Assembly (NCBI GenBank): GCA_038748365.1
Contig: JBCDIZ010000001.1
Coordinates: 372,001 to 436,000, forward strand
Origin: Alterisphingorhabdus sp038748365
Lineage (GTDB): Bacteria > Pseudomonadota > Alphaproteobacteria > Sphingomonadales > Sphingomonadaceae
Length of the DNA: 64,000 nucleotides
Reading direction: 5' to 3'
Each line of letters opens with the position of its first letter. Position 1 is the stretch's first letter. Under the pieces are notes generated by a model that worked only from the letters and a program-made list of their open reading frames with translations, searched no databases and was not told the origin of the DNA. The position numbers and the translations under genes were made by a program. Below, piece after piece: positions 27,282 through 35,499 of the stretch.

Positions 27282-27349
27282 ATTCCTTCCCCTTTATGCG
27301 CCGATTTATAAACCAAATCACCACTTTAGAAAAGAGCATTGGGCACAGA

Positions 27350-28573
27350 TCAACCCATGGCAAATATCTGCGCTGTAAGCAGGATAATGCTTAGAATCAT
27401 TCCGAAAAAGGGAACAATCAAGGGATAGCTGGTAATTTCATCGTCCCCTGCTCTGCCCGCTAGTTTGAGTCGCAGCAATGCGGCATTGATCGCGATAAAG
27501 ACGCACAGAGTGATGAAACTGGTAGCCCCTGCGAGCGAGCCTGTCGGGAAGAATAGGGCCAATAGCAGCACAACAGCGCCAGCCAAAAGAGTAGCCATAA
27601 GCGGCGTTTGCGTCCGGCTATTAATGGCTGCTAACCATAGAGGCGCCCCACCGCGACGTTTACCCAGATCATGGACTACGCGCGATGCCATAACAATCTG
27701 GGCCAGTGCGCCATCAACGATCACCAGCAGCCCCAGAACTGCCAGAAAATCACCGCTATAGCCTTTGGCGCGCACCACTTCGACCAGCGGCGCGCCGGTA
27801 GCGGCGAGTTCTGCCGGAGAGAGCGTTGAAACAACGACCAAAGCTATCGAGACATAGAAGAATAGCGAGATCGCTAGCGCAATGAGGATAGCGCGCGGCA
27901 GCGAGCGCTCAACTTCCTGTACTTCCTCGCCCAGTGTCACCAGATCCTCAAAGCCGATAAAGGCATAAAAGGCAAGAAAGCTGCCGATCAAAACGCCCAT
28001 GGCCCAGCCCTCACCACTACCAAATCCTTGGGCGGCAAGCGATGGATAGTTGACTATATTCGGGCCGCCAATGATCAGCACGATGGTTAGACCCAGCAGT
28101 CCAGCGCTGGTGCACAGCAGCATAAACCAGACCGACTCTTTGATACCTATGGCCGCTATTGTTGTAAGTGCGACTAACAACAAAGGAATGGAGACTTCTT
28201 TGGGTATGGGTAGGAAAGCCGTCAGATATCCGGCAAACCCCGTCGCAATCGTTGCTGCAGATACCAGACCGGCAGCGATGACCGCCCAGGCGGTAATCCA
28301 GGTCAGCCAGCGATAACCAAAGGCGACATCGATATAGACCGCTGAACCCCCGCTATGCGGGAAACGGGCGCCCAGTTCGGCATAGCTTAGTGCGCTGAAA
28401 CCGGCGGCAATGGCAGCCATAAAGAAGGACAGCGGCGCAAGATAACCCGCCTCCCCTGCAATCTCGCCGATAACAACATAGATGCCCGCGCCCAAAATGG
28501 TCGCCAGACCATAGACCGCCAGCATATTGGGGGACACGACACGGGCGAGTTGCTGATCTGACTTGCCCGCCAT
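27350..28573 (-). CDS. APC-superfamily amino-acid permease
   Basis: A 407-residue membrane protein with about 12 hydrophobic segments. The N-terminal AVYGLATILGAGIYVVIGEIAG and SYAELGARFPHSGGSAVY carry the helix-1 and helix-2 signatures of amino acid-polyamine-organocation transporters. It probably exchanges or imports amino acids or amines; the substrate is not evident. It lies 17 nt downstream of lpdA on the same strand, but functional linkage is doubtful. Confidence 0.85.
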   Translation of the reverse strand: MAGKSDQQLARVVSPNMLAVYGLATILGAGIYVVIGEIAGEAGYLAPLSFFMAAIAAGFSALSYAELGARFPHSGGSAVYIDVAFGYRWLTWITAWAVIAAGLVSAATIATGFAGYLTAFLPIPKEVSIPLLLVALTTIAAIGIKESVWFMLLCTSAGLLGLTIVLIIGGPNIVNYPSLAAQGFGSGEGWAMGVLIGSFLAFYAFIGFEDLVTLGEEVQEVERSLPRAILIALAISLFFYVSIALVVVSTLSPAELAATGAPLVEVVRAKGYSGDFLAVLGLLVIVDGALAQIVMASRVVHDLGKRRGGAPLWLAAINSRTQTPLMATLLAGAVVLLLALFFPTGSLAGATSFITLCVFIAINAALLRLKLAGRAGDDEITSYPLIVPFFGMILSIILLTAQIFAMG

Positions 28574-28590
28574 GCTGTCTCCTCACGCAA

Positions 28591-29985
28591 TCACATGTGT
28601 ATTGTCCTGTCATAGGCCGATAGCACAGATTCGTGCATCATTTCAGAGAGCGTTGGATGCGGGAACACGGTGTGCATCAATTCTTCCTCGGTGCTCTCCA
28701 ACTGACGGGCGATAGCATAGCCCTGGATCAGCTCAGTCACTTCCGCGCCAATCATATGCGCACCGAGCAATTCGCCGGTCTTGGCATCGAATACTGTCTT
28801 GATAAAGCCATCGGCTTCACCCAGCGCAATCGCCTTGCCATTGCCGATAAACGGGAAATTGCCGATTTTGACGGTATGTCCAGCTTCTTTGGCCTTGGCT
28901 TCGGTCAGGCCCACTGAGGCGACTTGCGGCCGCGAATAGGTGCAGCCCGGGATATTCCAGGTATCAAAGGGATGCGGGTTAAGGCCAGCGATATGCTCAA
29001 TCGTGACAATGCCCTCATGACTCGCCTTATGTGCCAGCCAGGGCGGCCCGGTGACATCGCCAATAGCGCGGATGCCCTTTACATTGGTGCGGCCAAAGCC
29101 ATCGACGGTGATATGGCCGCGATCGTTTTCAACGCCCAATGCTTGCAGCCCGATATTCTCGGTATTGGGCACAATGCCGATAGCGACAATCGCATGGCTG
29201 AATTCATGCGAAGCCGTCTTGCCGTCCTTGGTCTTGATCTTGGCGGTAACACCCTTGCCGCTCGTTTTGAGTTCCTCAACCCCTGCCCCGGTGAGGATGG
29301 TCATACCCTGTTTTTTCAGCGTCTTTTCCATATGCGCGCTGATGTCTTTATCCTCGACCGGAAGGATGCGGTCGAGCATCTCAACAATGGTAACGTCCGC
29401 GCCCATATCGCTGTAAAAGCTGGCAAATTCGACACCGATAGCGCCCGAACCGATGACCAGCAGCTTCTCCGGCATCACTTCGGGCGTCATCGCATGGCGA
29501 TAGGTCCAGATATGTTTGCCATCGGCCTGAGCAAAAGGCAGATCACGCGCGCGCGCGCCAGTAGCGACGAGAATTTCCGGCGCTTCCAGCTCGCGTGTCT
29601 GATCGCCCTGTGTCACAGAGAGTTTGCCGACGCCGGTGATCGTGCCTGTCCCCTCGACCACAGTTATCTTGTTCTTCTTCATCAGTGTTTTGACGCCGGA
29701 ATTAAGCTGTCCGGAAACTTTGCGCGAGCGCTGAACGATCTTGTCGAGCTCGAAACCGGCCTTTTCAACCTTCAGCCCATAAGCATCAGCATGGCTCATA
29801 TAATGAAAAATCTCCGACGTCCGCAGCAACGCCTTGGTCGGGATACAGCCCCAGTTGAGGCAAATCCCGCCAAGCCGCTCACGCTCGACAATGGCGACAT
29901 TCATCTTCAACTGCGCCGCACGGATGGCTGCGACATAGCCACCGGGGCCGGAACCAAGAATTACAAGATCGAATTTTTCGGGCAT
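28591..29985 (-). CDS. lpdA: Dihydrolipoyl dehydrogenase (E3)
   Basis: A 464-residue FAD flavoprotein that reoxidises dihydrolipoyl groups of 2-oxoacid dehydrogenase complexes, yielding NADH. FAD-binding GSGPGGYVAAIRAAQ at residues 11-25, redox-active C42/C47 (GGICLNWGCIPTK), NAD-binding GSGAIGVEFA, and the C-terminal HPTLSEMMHE active-site histidine-glutamate pair are all present. It is downstream of pdhC, separated by the DUF559 gene and a palindromic repeat. Confidence 0.96.
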   Translation of the reverse strand: MPEKFDLVILGSGPGGYVAAIRAAQLKMNVAIVERERLGGICLNWGCIPTKALLRTSEIFHYMSHADAYGLKVEKAGFELDKIVQRSRKVSGQLNSGVKTLMKKNKITVVEGTGTITGVGKLSVTQGDQTRELEAPEILVATGARARDLPFAQADGKHIWTYRHAMTPEVMPEKLLVIGSGAIGVEFASFYSDMGADVTIVEMLDRILPVEDKDISAHMEKTLKKQGMTILTGAGVEELKTSGKGVTAKIKTKDGKTASHEFSHAIVAIGIVPNTENIGLQALGVENDRGHITVDGFGRTNVKGIRAIGDVTGPPWLAHKASHEGIVTIEHIAGLNPHPFDTWNIPGCTYSRPQVASVGLTEAKAKEAGHTVKIGNFPFIGNGKAIALGEADGFIKTVFDAKTGELLGAHMIGAEVTELIQGYAIARQLESTEEELMHTVFPHPTLSEMMHESVLSAYDRTIHM

Positions 29986-30002
29986 TTTTCACCTTTCTTT
30001 CT

Positions 30003-30023
30003 CCTCTCCCTTCAAGGGAGAGG
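30003..30023. repeat. Palindromic repeat (10-bp stem) downstream of the DUF559 gene
   Basis: CCTCTCCCTT-C-AAGGGAGAGG, a perfect 10-bp inverted repeat with a single-base centre, between the DUF559 stop and lpdA. A nearly identical palindrome lies at the start of the DUF559 gene, so the two bracket it. Confidence 0.85.
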
Positions 30024-30048
30024 ATAGGGAGACTTGCAAGCTTGCTTG

Positions 30049-30462
30049 CTAGTCGGACTTGGAGAGGGAAGTCTCAACAGCCTCCAATATTGCCAGTTTA
30101 ACATTTTCCATTTCAGTCAGTATCTCTGAATTCCAAAAGCGAAGGACAGAATATCCCTTCGATTTAAGCCATTTATCGCGCCTCATATCATGATCATTTT
30201 CAAGGTGTTGTGATCCATCCGCTTCGACGATGACTTTGCTTTCTGCATGCACAAAATCGACGATATAGGGCCCTATGGGCTGCTGTCTGCGAAACTTGTA
30301 TCCGCTAAGTCGCTTGGCTCTCAGATTGTACCAGAGCGCCTTTTCGGCTTCGGTCATGGATCTGCGTAATGATTTGGCCTGTTTCAGCGTTTCCTCTGAA
30401 TAGCCCCTCTCCCCGGCCTTCGGCCGACCCTCTCCCTTGAAGGGAGAGGGTTTGATTGTCAC
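30049..30462 (-). CDS. DUF559 endonuclease-like protein
   Basis: A 137-residue protein with the DUF559 core, related to very-short-patch-repair endonucleases: LRRSMTEAEKALWYNLRAKRL, GYKFRRQQPIGPYIVDF, then the acidic/metal-site pattern VIVEADGSQH and a C-terminal helix after VLRFWNSEIL. DNA nicking is inferred; no activity is established for most members. The GTG start overlaps the pdhC stop by 4 nt, and the first 12 codons encode the palindromic repeat. Its location inside a pdhC-lpd pair and the bracketing repeats point to insertion of a mobile cassette. Confidence 0.82.
   Translation of the reverse strand: MTIKPSPFKGEGRPKAGERGYSEETLKQAKSLRRSMTEAEKALWYNLRAKRLSGYKFRRQQPIGPYIVDFVHAESKVIVEADGSQHLENDHDMRRDKWLKSKGYSVLRFWNSEILTEMENVKLAILEAVETSLSKSD
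30428..30450. repeat. Palindromic repeat (11-bp stem) inside the DUF559 N-terminus
   Basis: CCCTCTCCCTT-G-AAGGGAGAGGG, a perfect 11-bp inverted repeat with one central base, translated as codons 5-12 of the DUF559 gene and located just after the pdhC stop. It is the sister of the copy at 30003-30023. Confidence 0.85.
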
Positions 30463-31751
30463 GCCACCAATCCCATCGGACTTTCAATCAACTGCTTGAG
30501 AGCCTGCATCAGCTCTGCCCCATCTGCACCATCAATAGCGCGGTGGTCGAAGCTGCCAGTGGCGCTCATCATGGTGGCGATCTGCAAGGAATCGTCGATG
30601 ACCGCGGGTCGTTTCTCCCCTGCCCCGACTGCTAGGATCATGCCCTGGGGCGGGTTGATCACCGCGTCAAACTGGGTGATGCCGAACATGCCCATATTGG
30701 AAATGCTGGCCGTACCACCCTGATATTCATGCGGTTGCAACTTGCCATCGCGCGCCTTGCCCGCCAGCTCCTTCATCTCGGTGGAGATGGCCGAAAGCGA
30801 TTTCGTATCAGCTTCTTTTATAATCGGCGTGATCAGGCCCGAAGGTGCGGCCACTGCCACCGAGATATCGGCGCGGCTATATTTGATGAGTTGGTCACCC
30901 GCAAAGCTGACATTGCATTTCGGCACTTCCATCAACGCCTTGGCCAGCGCCTTGATCAGAAGATCGTTGACCGAGAGCTTGATGCCCTTGGGTTCTAGCG
31001 CAGCGTTTAGTTCCTTGCGCAGTTTCAGCAGCGCATCGAGACGGATATCGAGCGTGAGATAGATATGCGGGATCGTCTGCTTGGCTTCGGTCAGGCGGCG
31101 GGCGATAACCTTGCGGACATTGCCCAGCTTCTCCGCCTCATGCGGGATATCGGTGGCAAACTCGCTTGGCGCGGGTGCAGGCGCAGGAGCAGCCCCTGTC
31201 GCGGCGGGGGCGGCAATGCTGGAAGTGTCAACGCCTTCTACATCGGCCTTGATAATCCGCCCCTTTGGTCCGCTTCCGCTGATCGCGGCCAGATCGAGGC
31301 CTTTATCCGCCGCAATACGCCGCGCCAAAGGGCTGGCCTTTATCCGACCACTCGCTGACGGAGCAGGTGCAGGTGCAGGCGAAGGCGCAGGTGCTGGGGC
31401 CGCAGCGGGCGCCGGCGTTGCAGCAACAGGTGCTCGAGCGGAAGCTGCTGGTTCAGGAGCCGGTGCCGCACCACCAAAATCCATTTTCGCCGCCTCGGCA
31501 ATATCCTCGCCATCCTCCGCCAGAATCGCAATTACCTCACCGACAGCAACATTCTCGCTGCCCTCACCGACCAGCACCTTGGCGATGGTGCCTTCATCCA
31601 CCGCCTCAAATTCCATAGTTGCTTTGTCGGTTTCAATCTCTGCCAACAGATCACCGCTGGTGACTTCATCGCCCTCCTTGACCAGCCATTTGGCCAGCGT
31701 TCCTTCCTCCATAGTCGGAGAAAGCGCGGGCATTTTCAGTGCGATAGCCAT
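30459..31751 (-). CDS. pdhC: Pyruvate dehydrogenase E2, dihydrolipoamide acetyltransferase
   Basis: A 430-residue core subunit transferring acetyl groups to CoA. One lipoyl domain with lipoylated K43 (EIETDKATMEFE), an Ala/Pro-rich linker (about residues 95-140), a peripheral-subunit-binding domain (ASPLARRIAADKGLDLAAI), and a catalytic domain ending with the FDHRAIDGADGAE active-site histidine and aspartate. ATG 31751, preceded by AAGAGG, is chosen over an upstream in-frame start at 31769. The E1 genes pdhA/pdhB are not adjacent. Confidence 0.94.
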   Translation of the reverse strand: MAIALKMPALSPTMEEGTLAKWLVKEGDEVTSGDLLAEIETDKATMEFEAVDEGTIAKVLVGEGSENVAVGEVIAILAEDGEDIAEAAKMDFGGAAPAPEPAASARAPVAATPAPAAAPAPAPSPAPAPAPSASGRIKASPLARRIAADKGLDLAAISGSGPKGRIIKADVEGVDTSSIAAPAATGAAPAPAPAPSEFATDIPHEAEKLGNVRKVIARRLTEAKQTIPHIYLTLDIRLDALLKLRKELNAALEPKGIKLSVNDLLIKALAKALMEVPKCNVSFAGDQLIKYSRADISVAVAAPSGLITPIIKEADTKSLSAISTEMKELAGKARDGKLQPHEYQGGTASISNMGMFGITQFDAVINPPQGMILAVGAGEKRPAVIDDSLQIATMMSATGSFDHRAIDGADGAELMQALKQLIESPMGLVA

Positions 31752-31835
31752 GTCGGATACCTCTTTCATTCGGGGAGGAATTCAGATGCAAGCCCTTGTG
31801 TCGCCTTACCCCGCTCATGGTCAAGTGCATATCGC

Positions 31836-31862
31836 TTGCCACAATGCGTTTTTTGCCACAAT
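31836..31862. promoter_or_regulatory. Direct repeat TTGCCACAAT x2 between pdhC and usp
   Basis: TTGCCACAAT occurs at 31836-31845 and again at 31853-31862, 17 nt apart, in the 148-nt divergent region. The second copy is followed by CTGTGCGCAA, giving an imperfect inverted TTGC...GCAA arrangement. A regulator-binding site for either divergent gene is possible; no regulator is known. Confidence 0.3.
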
Positions 31863-31899
31863 CTGTGCGCAACAACCCGATAAAGGGGGAGGATAGACA

Positions 31900-32355
31900 A
31901 TGCGCAAATATCTGGTCGTGATTGACGAGACCGACGAAGCGCGAATTGCCCTGCGCTTTGCCTCGCGCCGTGCGGCAAAGACCAATGGCACATTGCACAT
32001 ATTGGCCCTGGTCCCAAAAGAGGATTTTGTCGCATGGGGCGCGGTGCAGGCAACGATGGAGGATGAGGCGGCGCGGCGCGCTGAAGCCTTGGTGGCCAGT
32101 GCAGCAGGCGATTATTTCAGCCAATCGGGCCAGCGCCCCGCAATCTCGGTGAAGCGTGGCGAAGGGGTGGAGAGCCTGAAAAAATTCCTTGAGGAAAATG
32201 ATGATATTACCGCGCTGGTGCTCGGCGCCGCTGCCACCGGCGCCCCGGGGCCTTTGGTGAGCTATTTTGCCGGAAGCCAGGCGGGCTCGCTGCCGTGCCC
32301 GGTAATGGTTATTCCGGGTAGCTTATCCAATGAGGAAATCGACCGGTTGAGCTAG
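31900..32355 (+). CDS. Universal stress protein family (UspA-like)
   Basis: A 151-residue single-domain Usp protein: MRKYLVVIDETDEARIALRFA at the start and the C-terminal LVLGAAATGAPGPLVSYFAG...LPCPVMVIPG, a loose version of the G-2x-G-9x-G nucleotide-binding motif. The strong ribosome-binding site GGGGGAGG lies 6-7 nt before ATG 31900. It is divergent from pdhC. Role in stress survival is inferred from the family. Confidence 0.85.
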   Translation: MRKYLVVIDETDEARIALRFASRRAAKTNGTLHILALVPKEDFVAWGAVQATMEDEAARRAEALVASAAGDYFSQSGQRPAISVKRGEGVESLKKFLEENDDITALVLGAAATGAPGPLVSYFAGSQAGSLPCPVMVIPGSLSNEEIDRLS

Positions 32356-32370
32356 GTTGTTGCAATATCA

Positions 32371-32461
32371 GGCCCACCCCCAGCCCCTCCCGCAAGCGGA
32401 AGGGGAGAGAATCGCATGATCTAATTCCCCTCCCGCTTGCGGGAGGGGTTAGGGGTGGGTT
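32371..32461. repeat. Paired inverted repeat, CCCCTCCCGC family
   Basis: Two 35-nt arms (32371-32405 and 32427-32461) are inverted copies of each other with a few mismatches; each also contains its own palindrome (CCCCTCCCGC-TT-GCGGGAGGGG in the right arm). It lies between the converging usp and peroxiredoxin genes and could fold as a strong hairpin, acting as a bidirectional terminator. Confidence 0.85.
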
Positions 32462-32474
32462 CGAACGATATAGT

Positions 32475-32996
32475 TTAACTTGGCACCTCACCACGTGCCG
32501 GATAACCATGTTCCAGCGCATAATCGATACCCTGGATCAGTTCACCCAGCGGTGGCCGGGTGAATGGCATTGTCTGCACGCTACCGAAATAGAGAGTGCC
32601 ATCCGGACGCACCAGAAACAGACCGGGCTCAGAAAAGCGTTGCGGCTCGCCATCATTAATTCCATCCGAGAGATACAAGCCGAAACTACGCGCCTGCTCT
32701 TCGGTGAGGCCATAGCCGAGAGTGAGGGCATCAATCCGCCATTTCTCAGCAGTTTCCTTGGCGCGTTCTTCGCTGTCCATGCTGATCGCAACCGCTTTGA
32801 TGCCGCGCTGCTCCAGATCGGGCAATTTGCGCTGCAAATCGCTCAGCTGCGCACGGCAGATCGGGCAATGCAGCCCGCGATAGAACAGCACCAGAGTGAA
32901 ATTCTCGGCATCGCTGTCGCTCAATGTGTAGGTTTCGCCCTGCACTGTGGCGACGCTGAGCTCGGGAACGGCTTGGGTAGGTAGTAACTGAGTCAT
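32475..32996 (-). CDS. AhpC/TSA-family peroxiredoxin-like protein
   Basis: A 173-residue thioredoxin-fold protein with the peroxidatic-type motif LFYRGLHCPICRAQL (about residues 40-54), a CxxC rather than a lone peroxidatic cysteine, and a C-terminal GTLYFGSVQTMPFTRPPL. It resembles redoxin-domain peroxiredoxin-like proteins of proteobacteria; peroxide reduction is likely but not certain. AGGAGA, about 8 nt before ATG 32996, settles the start against the longer open frame to 33050. Confidence 0.83.
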   Translation of the reverse strand: MTQLLPTQAVPELSVATVQGETYTLSDSDAENFTLVLFYRGLHCPICRAQLSDLQRKLPDLEQRGIKAVAISMDSEERAKETAEKWRIDALTLGYGLTEEQARSFGLYLSDGINDGEPQRFSEPGLFLVRPDGTLYFGSVQTMPFTRPPLGELIQGIDYALEHGYPARGEVPS

Positions 32997-33122
32997 TATC
33001 TTATCTCCTGCTTGCCGCATATCTATGCGGACATTCCATGACTCCCTCATGGCAGGGAAATGGGAGAAAGACGCGAATGATGCCGCAAAGAAAAACTAAT
33101 TCCAATTAAACGCAATATTCCT

Positions 33123-33250
33123 CCGTTCGTCTCGAGCGAAGTCGACAGACCTTACTCATCGCTGCCCTATGTCTCGACTTCGTTGTATTCCAACGAAGTG
33201 TATCCTGAGCGCCTGCCTTGGCAGGCAGTCGAAGGGCTCGACACGAACGG
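33123..33250. repeat. Inverted repeat, CCGTTCG...TCGA family (copy 1)
   Basis: The ends CCGTTCGTCTCGAGCGAAGTCGAC (33123-33146) and, inverted, CCGTTCGTGTCGAGCCCTTCGACTG (33226-33250) form an imperfect inverted repeat around further GTCGACTTCG-like palindromes. It occupies most of the 261-nt gap between rnr and the peroxiredoxin gene; the rest of that gap shows no gene. Confidence 0.7.
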
Positions 33251-33257
33251 GATTGGT

Positions 33258-35495
33258 CTATTTACGGATATTGCGTGGCTTGCCGCGTTTGCCCTGTCGG
33301 TATTTTCCGGCACGACGCCCTGAAGGACGCAGGCGTTTTGCGCTGGCTTCATAGGGCAGCGGTTCGAGTTTTTCCGGTTCAAACTTCATTGCGCCTGACA
33401 CCGGATTAGCTTCGACCAGACGCATTTTGAGGCGCTGACCAACCTTGTAGCTGGTATCGCTGATCTCCCCGGTCAGGCTTTGCGCCGCCTCATCAAAGGC
33501 AAAGCGCTCGCGGCCGAGCGTCGAGACCGGCACCAGTCCATCACCGCCAAAATCGACGATGGTCACGAAGAAGCCAAAGCTCTGCACCCCAGTAACCCGC
33601 ACATCATATATCTTGCCGATATGCTCGGCGAGATAGGCAGCGACATAGCGATCGACCGTTTCGCGTTCGGCCTCCATGGCCCGACGTTCAAAGCCGCTAA
33701 TCGCTTCGCAAATAGTGCTCAGCTTATTGACATCATCGCTGCTCAGCCCTTCATCCTTGTCGCCAAGCTGATAACCCTGCACCAATGCGCGGTGGACCAG
33801 CAGATCGGCATAGCGGCGGATCGGGCTGGTGAAATGGGCATAATGGCCGAGATTGAGGCCGAAATGGCCGAGATTGTCCGGGCCGTAATAGGCCTGGGTC
33901 TGGCTGCGCAGCACCTGCATGGTGAGCAGCATGCGCATATCCTCATCTTCGACCCGCTCAAGCACACGGTTGAAGAGTTCGGGGCGGATCACCTGCCCCA
34001 GCGCCAGGTTCATCTCCATGCTGCGCAGATAATCACGTAATGCCTCCAGCTTCTCGCGCGCCGGAGTTTCGTGGATGCGATAGACAACCGGTTGTTTCTT
34101 CGCCTCCAATGCTTTGGCCGCGGCCACATTGGCGGCGATCATCATATCCTCGATCAGCATATGGGCATCGAGCCGCTCGCGTATGGCAACGCCGGTGACT
34201 TTGCCTTCTTCGCTCAGAACAATCCGCCGTTCAGGCAGTTCCAGATCAAGCGGTTTGCGCCGCGCCCTCGCCTGGCGCAGCAGCTTCCAGCAATCCCAGA
34301 GCGGCGTCAGCACCTCCTTGGCCAGAGCTGTCTCGCCCGCATCATATTGCGCCTGCGCGTCTTCATAAGCGATATTGTGCGTCAGCTTGATGATCGCCCG
34401 GGCAAAGCGCCAGTCTTTCAACTCGCCCTCTCCGTCAACGCGCAAATGGCAGACCATCGCCGCACGGTCTTCGCCCTGTTTCAGTGAACACATATTGGCC
34501 GACAGCGTTTCCGGCAGCATCGGCACGACGCGATCGGGGAAATAGACGCTGTTGCCGCGTTTGCGCGCCTCGCGGTCAATCGCGCTGCCGGCGCGGACAT
34601 AGAAGCTGACATCGGCAATGGCGACGATAAGGCGGAATCCGCCTTCATTATCCACGCTGTCATCGGGTTCGGCCCAGACAGCATCATCATGATCACGCGC
34701 ATCCGCAGGGTCGATGGCGATAATCGGCAGATGGCGCAGATCCTCACGTTGATCGGTGGTCAATGGCTGTTCCGAGACTCGCTCCGCCTCATCCAGCACC
34801 TTCTCGCTGAAATGATCGGGGATGCCATATTTGTGGATCGCCACCGCCGAGAACGCACCGGGTTCCATTGCGTAGCCAATGACCTCGCGGACATAGGCGC
34901 GAGCGCGATCACGCGTGCCTTTCTGTTCGGCGCGCACCAGCTGGCCGATTTCAGCATCCGCCATATCGGATATCGGCACGCTGAAACGCTTGGACTTGTC
35001 GGTCATCGTCAGAACAGGCTTGCCACGGTCATCCTCCTGCACCACGCCGAGAAGCATTTCTGAGGCATTGGCGAGCTTCTTCATCGGATAGGCACGCCAA
35101 CCTTTGCCCGCCTCCTCAGTACGGGCCAGCACCCTATCGCCCTTGCCTAAGGCAGAGCGACGACCGCGTTCGATTATGCGCAGCTTGGGTGCCGGTGTCG
35201 CCGCATGCCAGGTTTCGGGCACACCAATCACATTGCCATCGGCGACTTCGACAATCCGCAGCACCGTAACCTTGGGTATGCCGCCCATTTTGTGAAAGGC
35301 CCGGCCCGGCGCACTGTCGATCAGGCCCTCATCGGCCATATCCTTGAGCAGCGCCTTAAGCGCGATCTTGTCCGCACCGCGCAGTTTGAAATGCTTGGCA
35401 ATTTCGCGCTTCCCCGCAGGCTGATCGGACTGTGTGATAAAGTCGATAATCGCCTTGCGGCTCGGCAGATGACCGGCAGATGTCTTGCGTGACAC
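33258..35495 (-). CDS. rnr: Ribonuclease R
   Basis: A 745-residue processive 3'-5' exoribonuclease that degrades structured RNA. It has an N-terminal winged-helix/cold-shock region, the RNB catalytic domain with IDPADARDHDDAVW (four metal-binding aspartates) near residue 270, a C-terminal S1 domain (IYDVRVTGVQSFGFFVTIVDF) and a basic tail rich in Arg/Lys. The open frame extends to 35591 inside proS, but GTG 35495 (VSRKTSAGHLPSRKAIIDF), 4 nt after the proS stop, fits the family N-terminus. Confidence 0.93.
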   Translation of the reverse strand: MSRKTSAGHLPSRKAIIDFITQSDQPAGKREIAKHFKLRGADKIALKALLKDMADEGLIDSAPGRAFHKMGGIPKVTVLRIVEVADGNVIGVPETWHAATPAPKLRIIERGRRSALGKGDRVLARTEEAGKGWRAYPMKKLANASEMLLGVVQEDDRGKPVLTMTDKSKRFSVPISDMADAEIGQLVRAEQKGTRDRARAYVREVIGYAMEPGAFSAVAIHKYGIPDHFSEKVLDEAERVSEQPLTTDQREDLRHLPIIAIDPADARDHDDAVWAEPDDSVDNEGGFRLIVAIADVSFYVRAGSAIDREARKRGNSVYFPDRVVPMLPETLSANMCSLKQGEDRAAMVCHLRVDGEGELKDWRFARAIIKLTHNIAYEDAQAQYDAGETALAKEVLTPLWDCWKLLRQARARRKPLDLELPERRIVLSEEGKVTGVAIRERLDAHMLIEDMMIAANVAAAKALEAKKQPVVYRIHETPAREKLEALRDYLRSMEMNLALGQVIRPELFNRVLERVEDEDMRMLLTMQVLRSQTQAYYGPDNLGHFGLNLGHYAHFTSPIRRYADLLVHRALVQGYQLGDKDEGLSSDDVNKLSTICEAISGFERRAMEAERETVDRYVAAYLAEHIGKIYDVRVTGVQSFGFFVTIVDFGGDGLVPVSTLGRERFAFDEAAQSLTGEISDTSYKVGQRLKMRLVEANPVSGAMKFEPEKLEPLPYEASAKRLRPSGRRAGKYRQGKRGKPRNIRK

Positions 35496-35499
35496 CTGC

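Noticed and set aside
28924..30027. A 367-residue plus-strand frame
   Set aside because: Antisense to lpdA, which has all cofactor and redox motifs; no domain in the frame.
31081..31896. A 271-residue Ala/Gly-rich plus-strand frame
   Set aside because: Low-complexity reverse image of the Ala/Pro linker of PdhC.
33167..33382. A 71-residue minus-strand frame in the rnr-peroxiredoxin gap
   Set aside because: It reads through the inverted repeat and into the rnr 3' end in another frame; it has no protein-like features.
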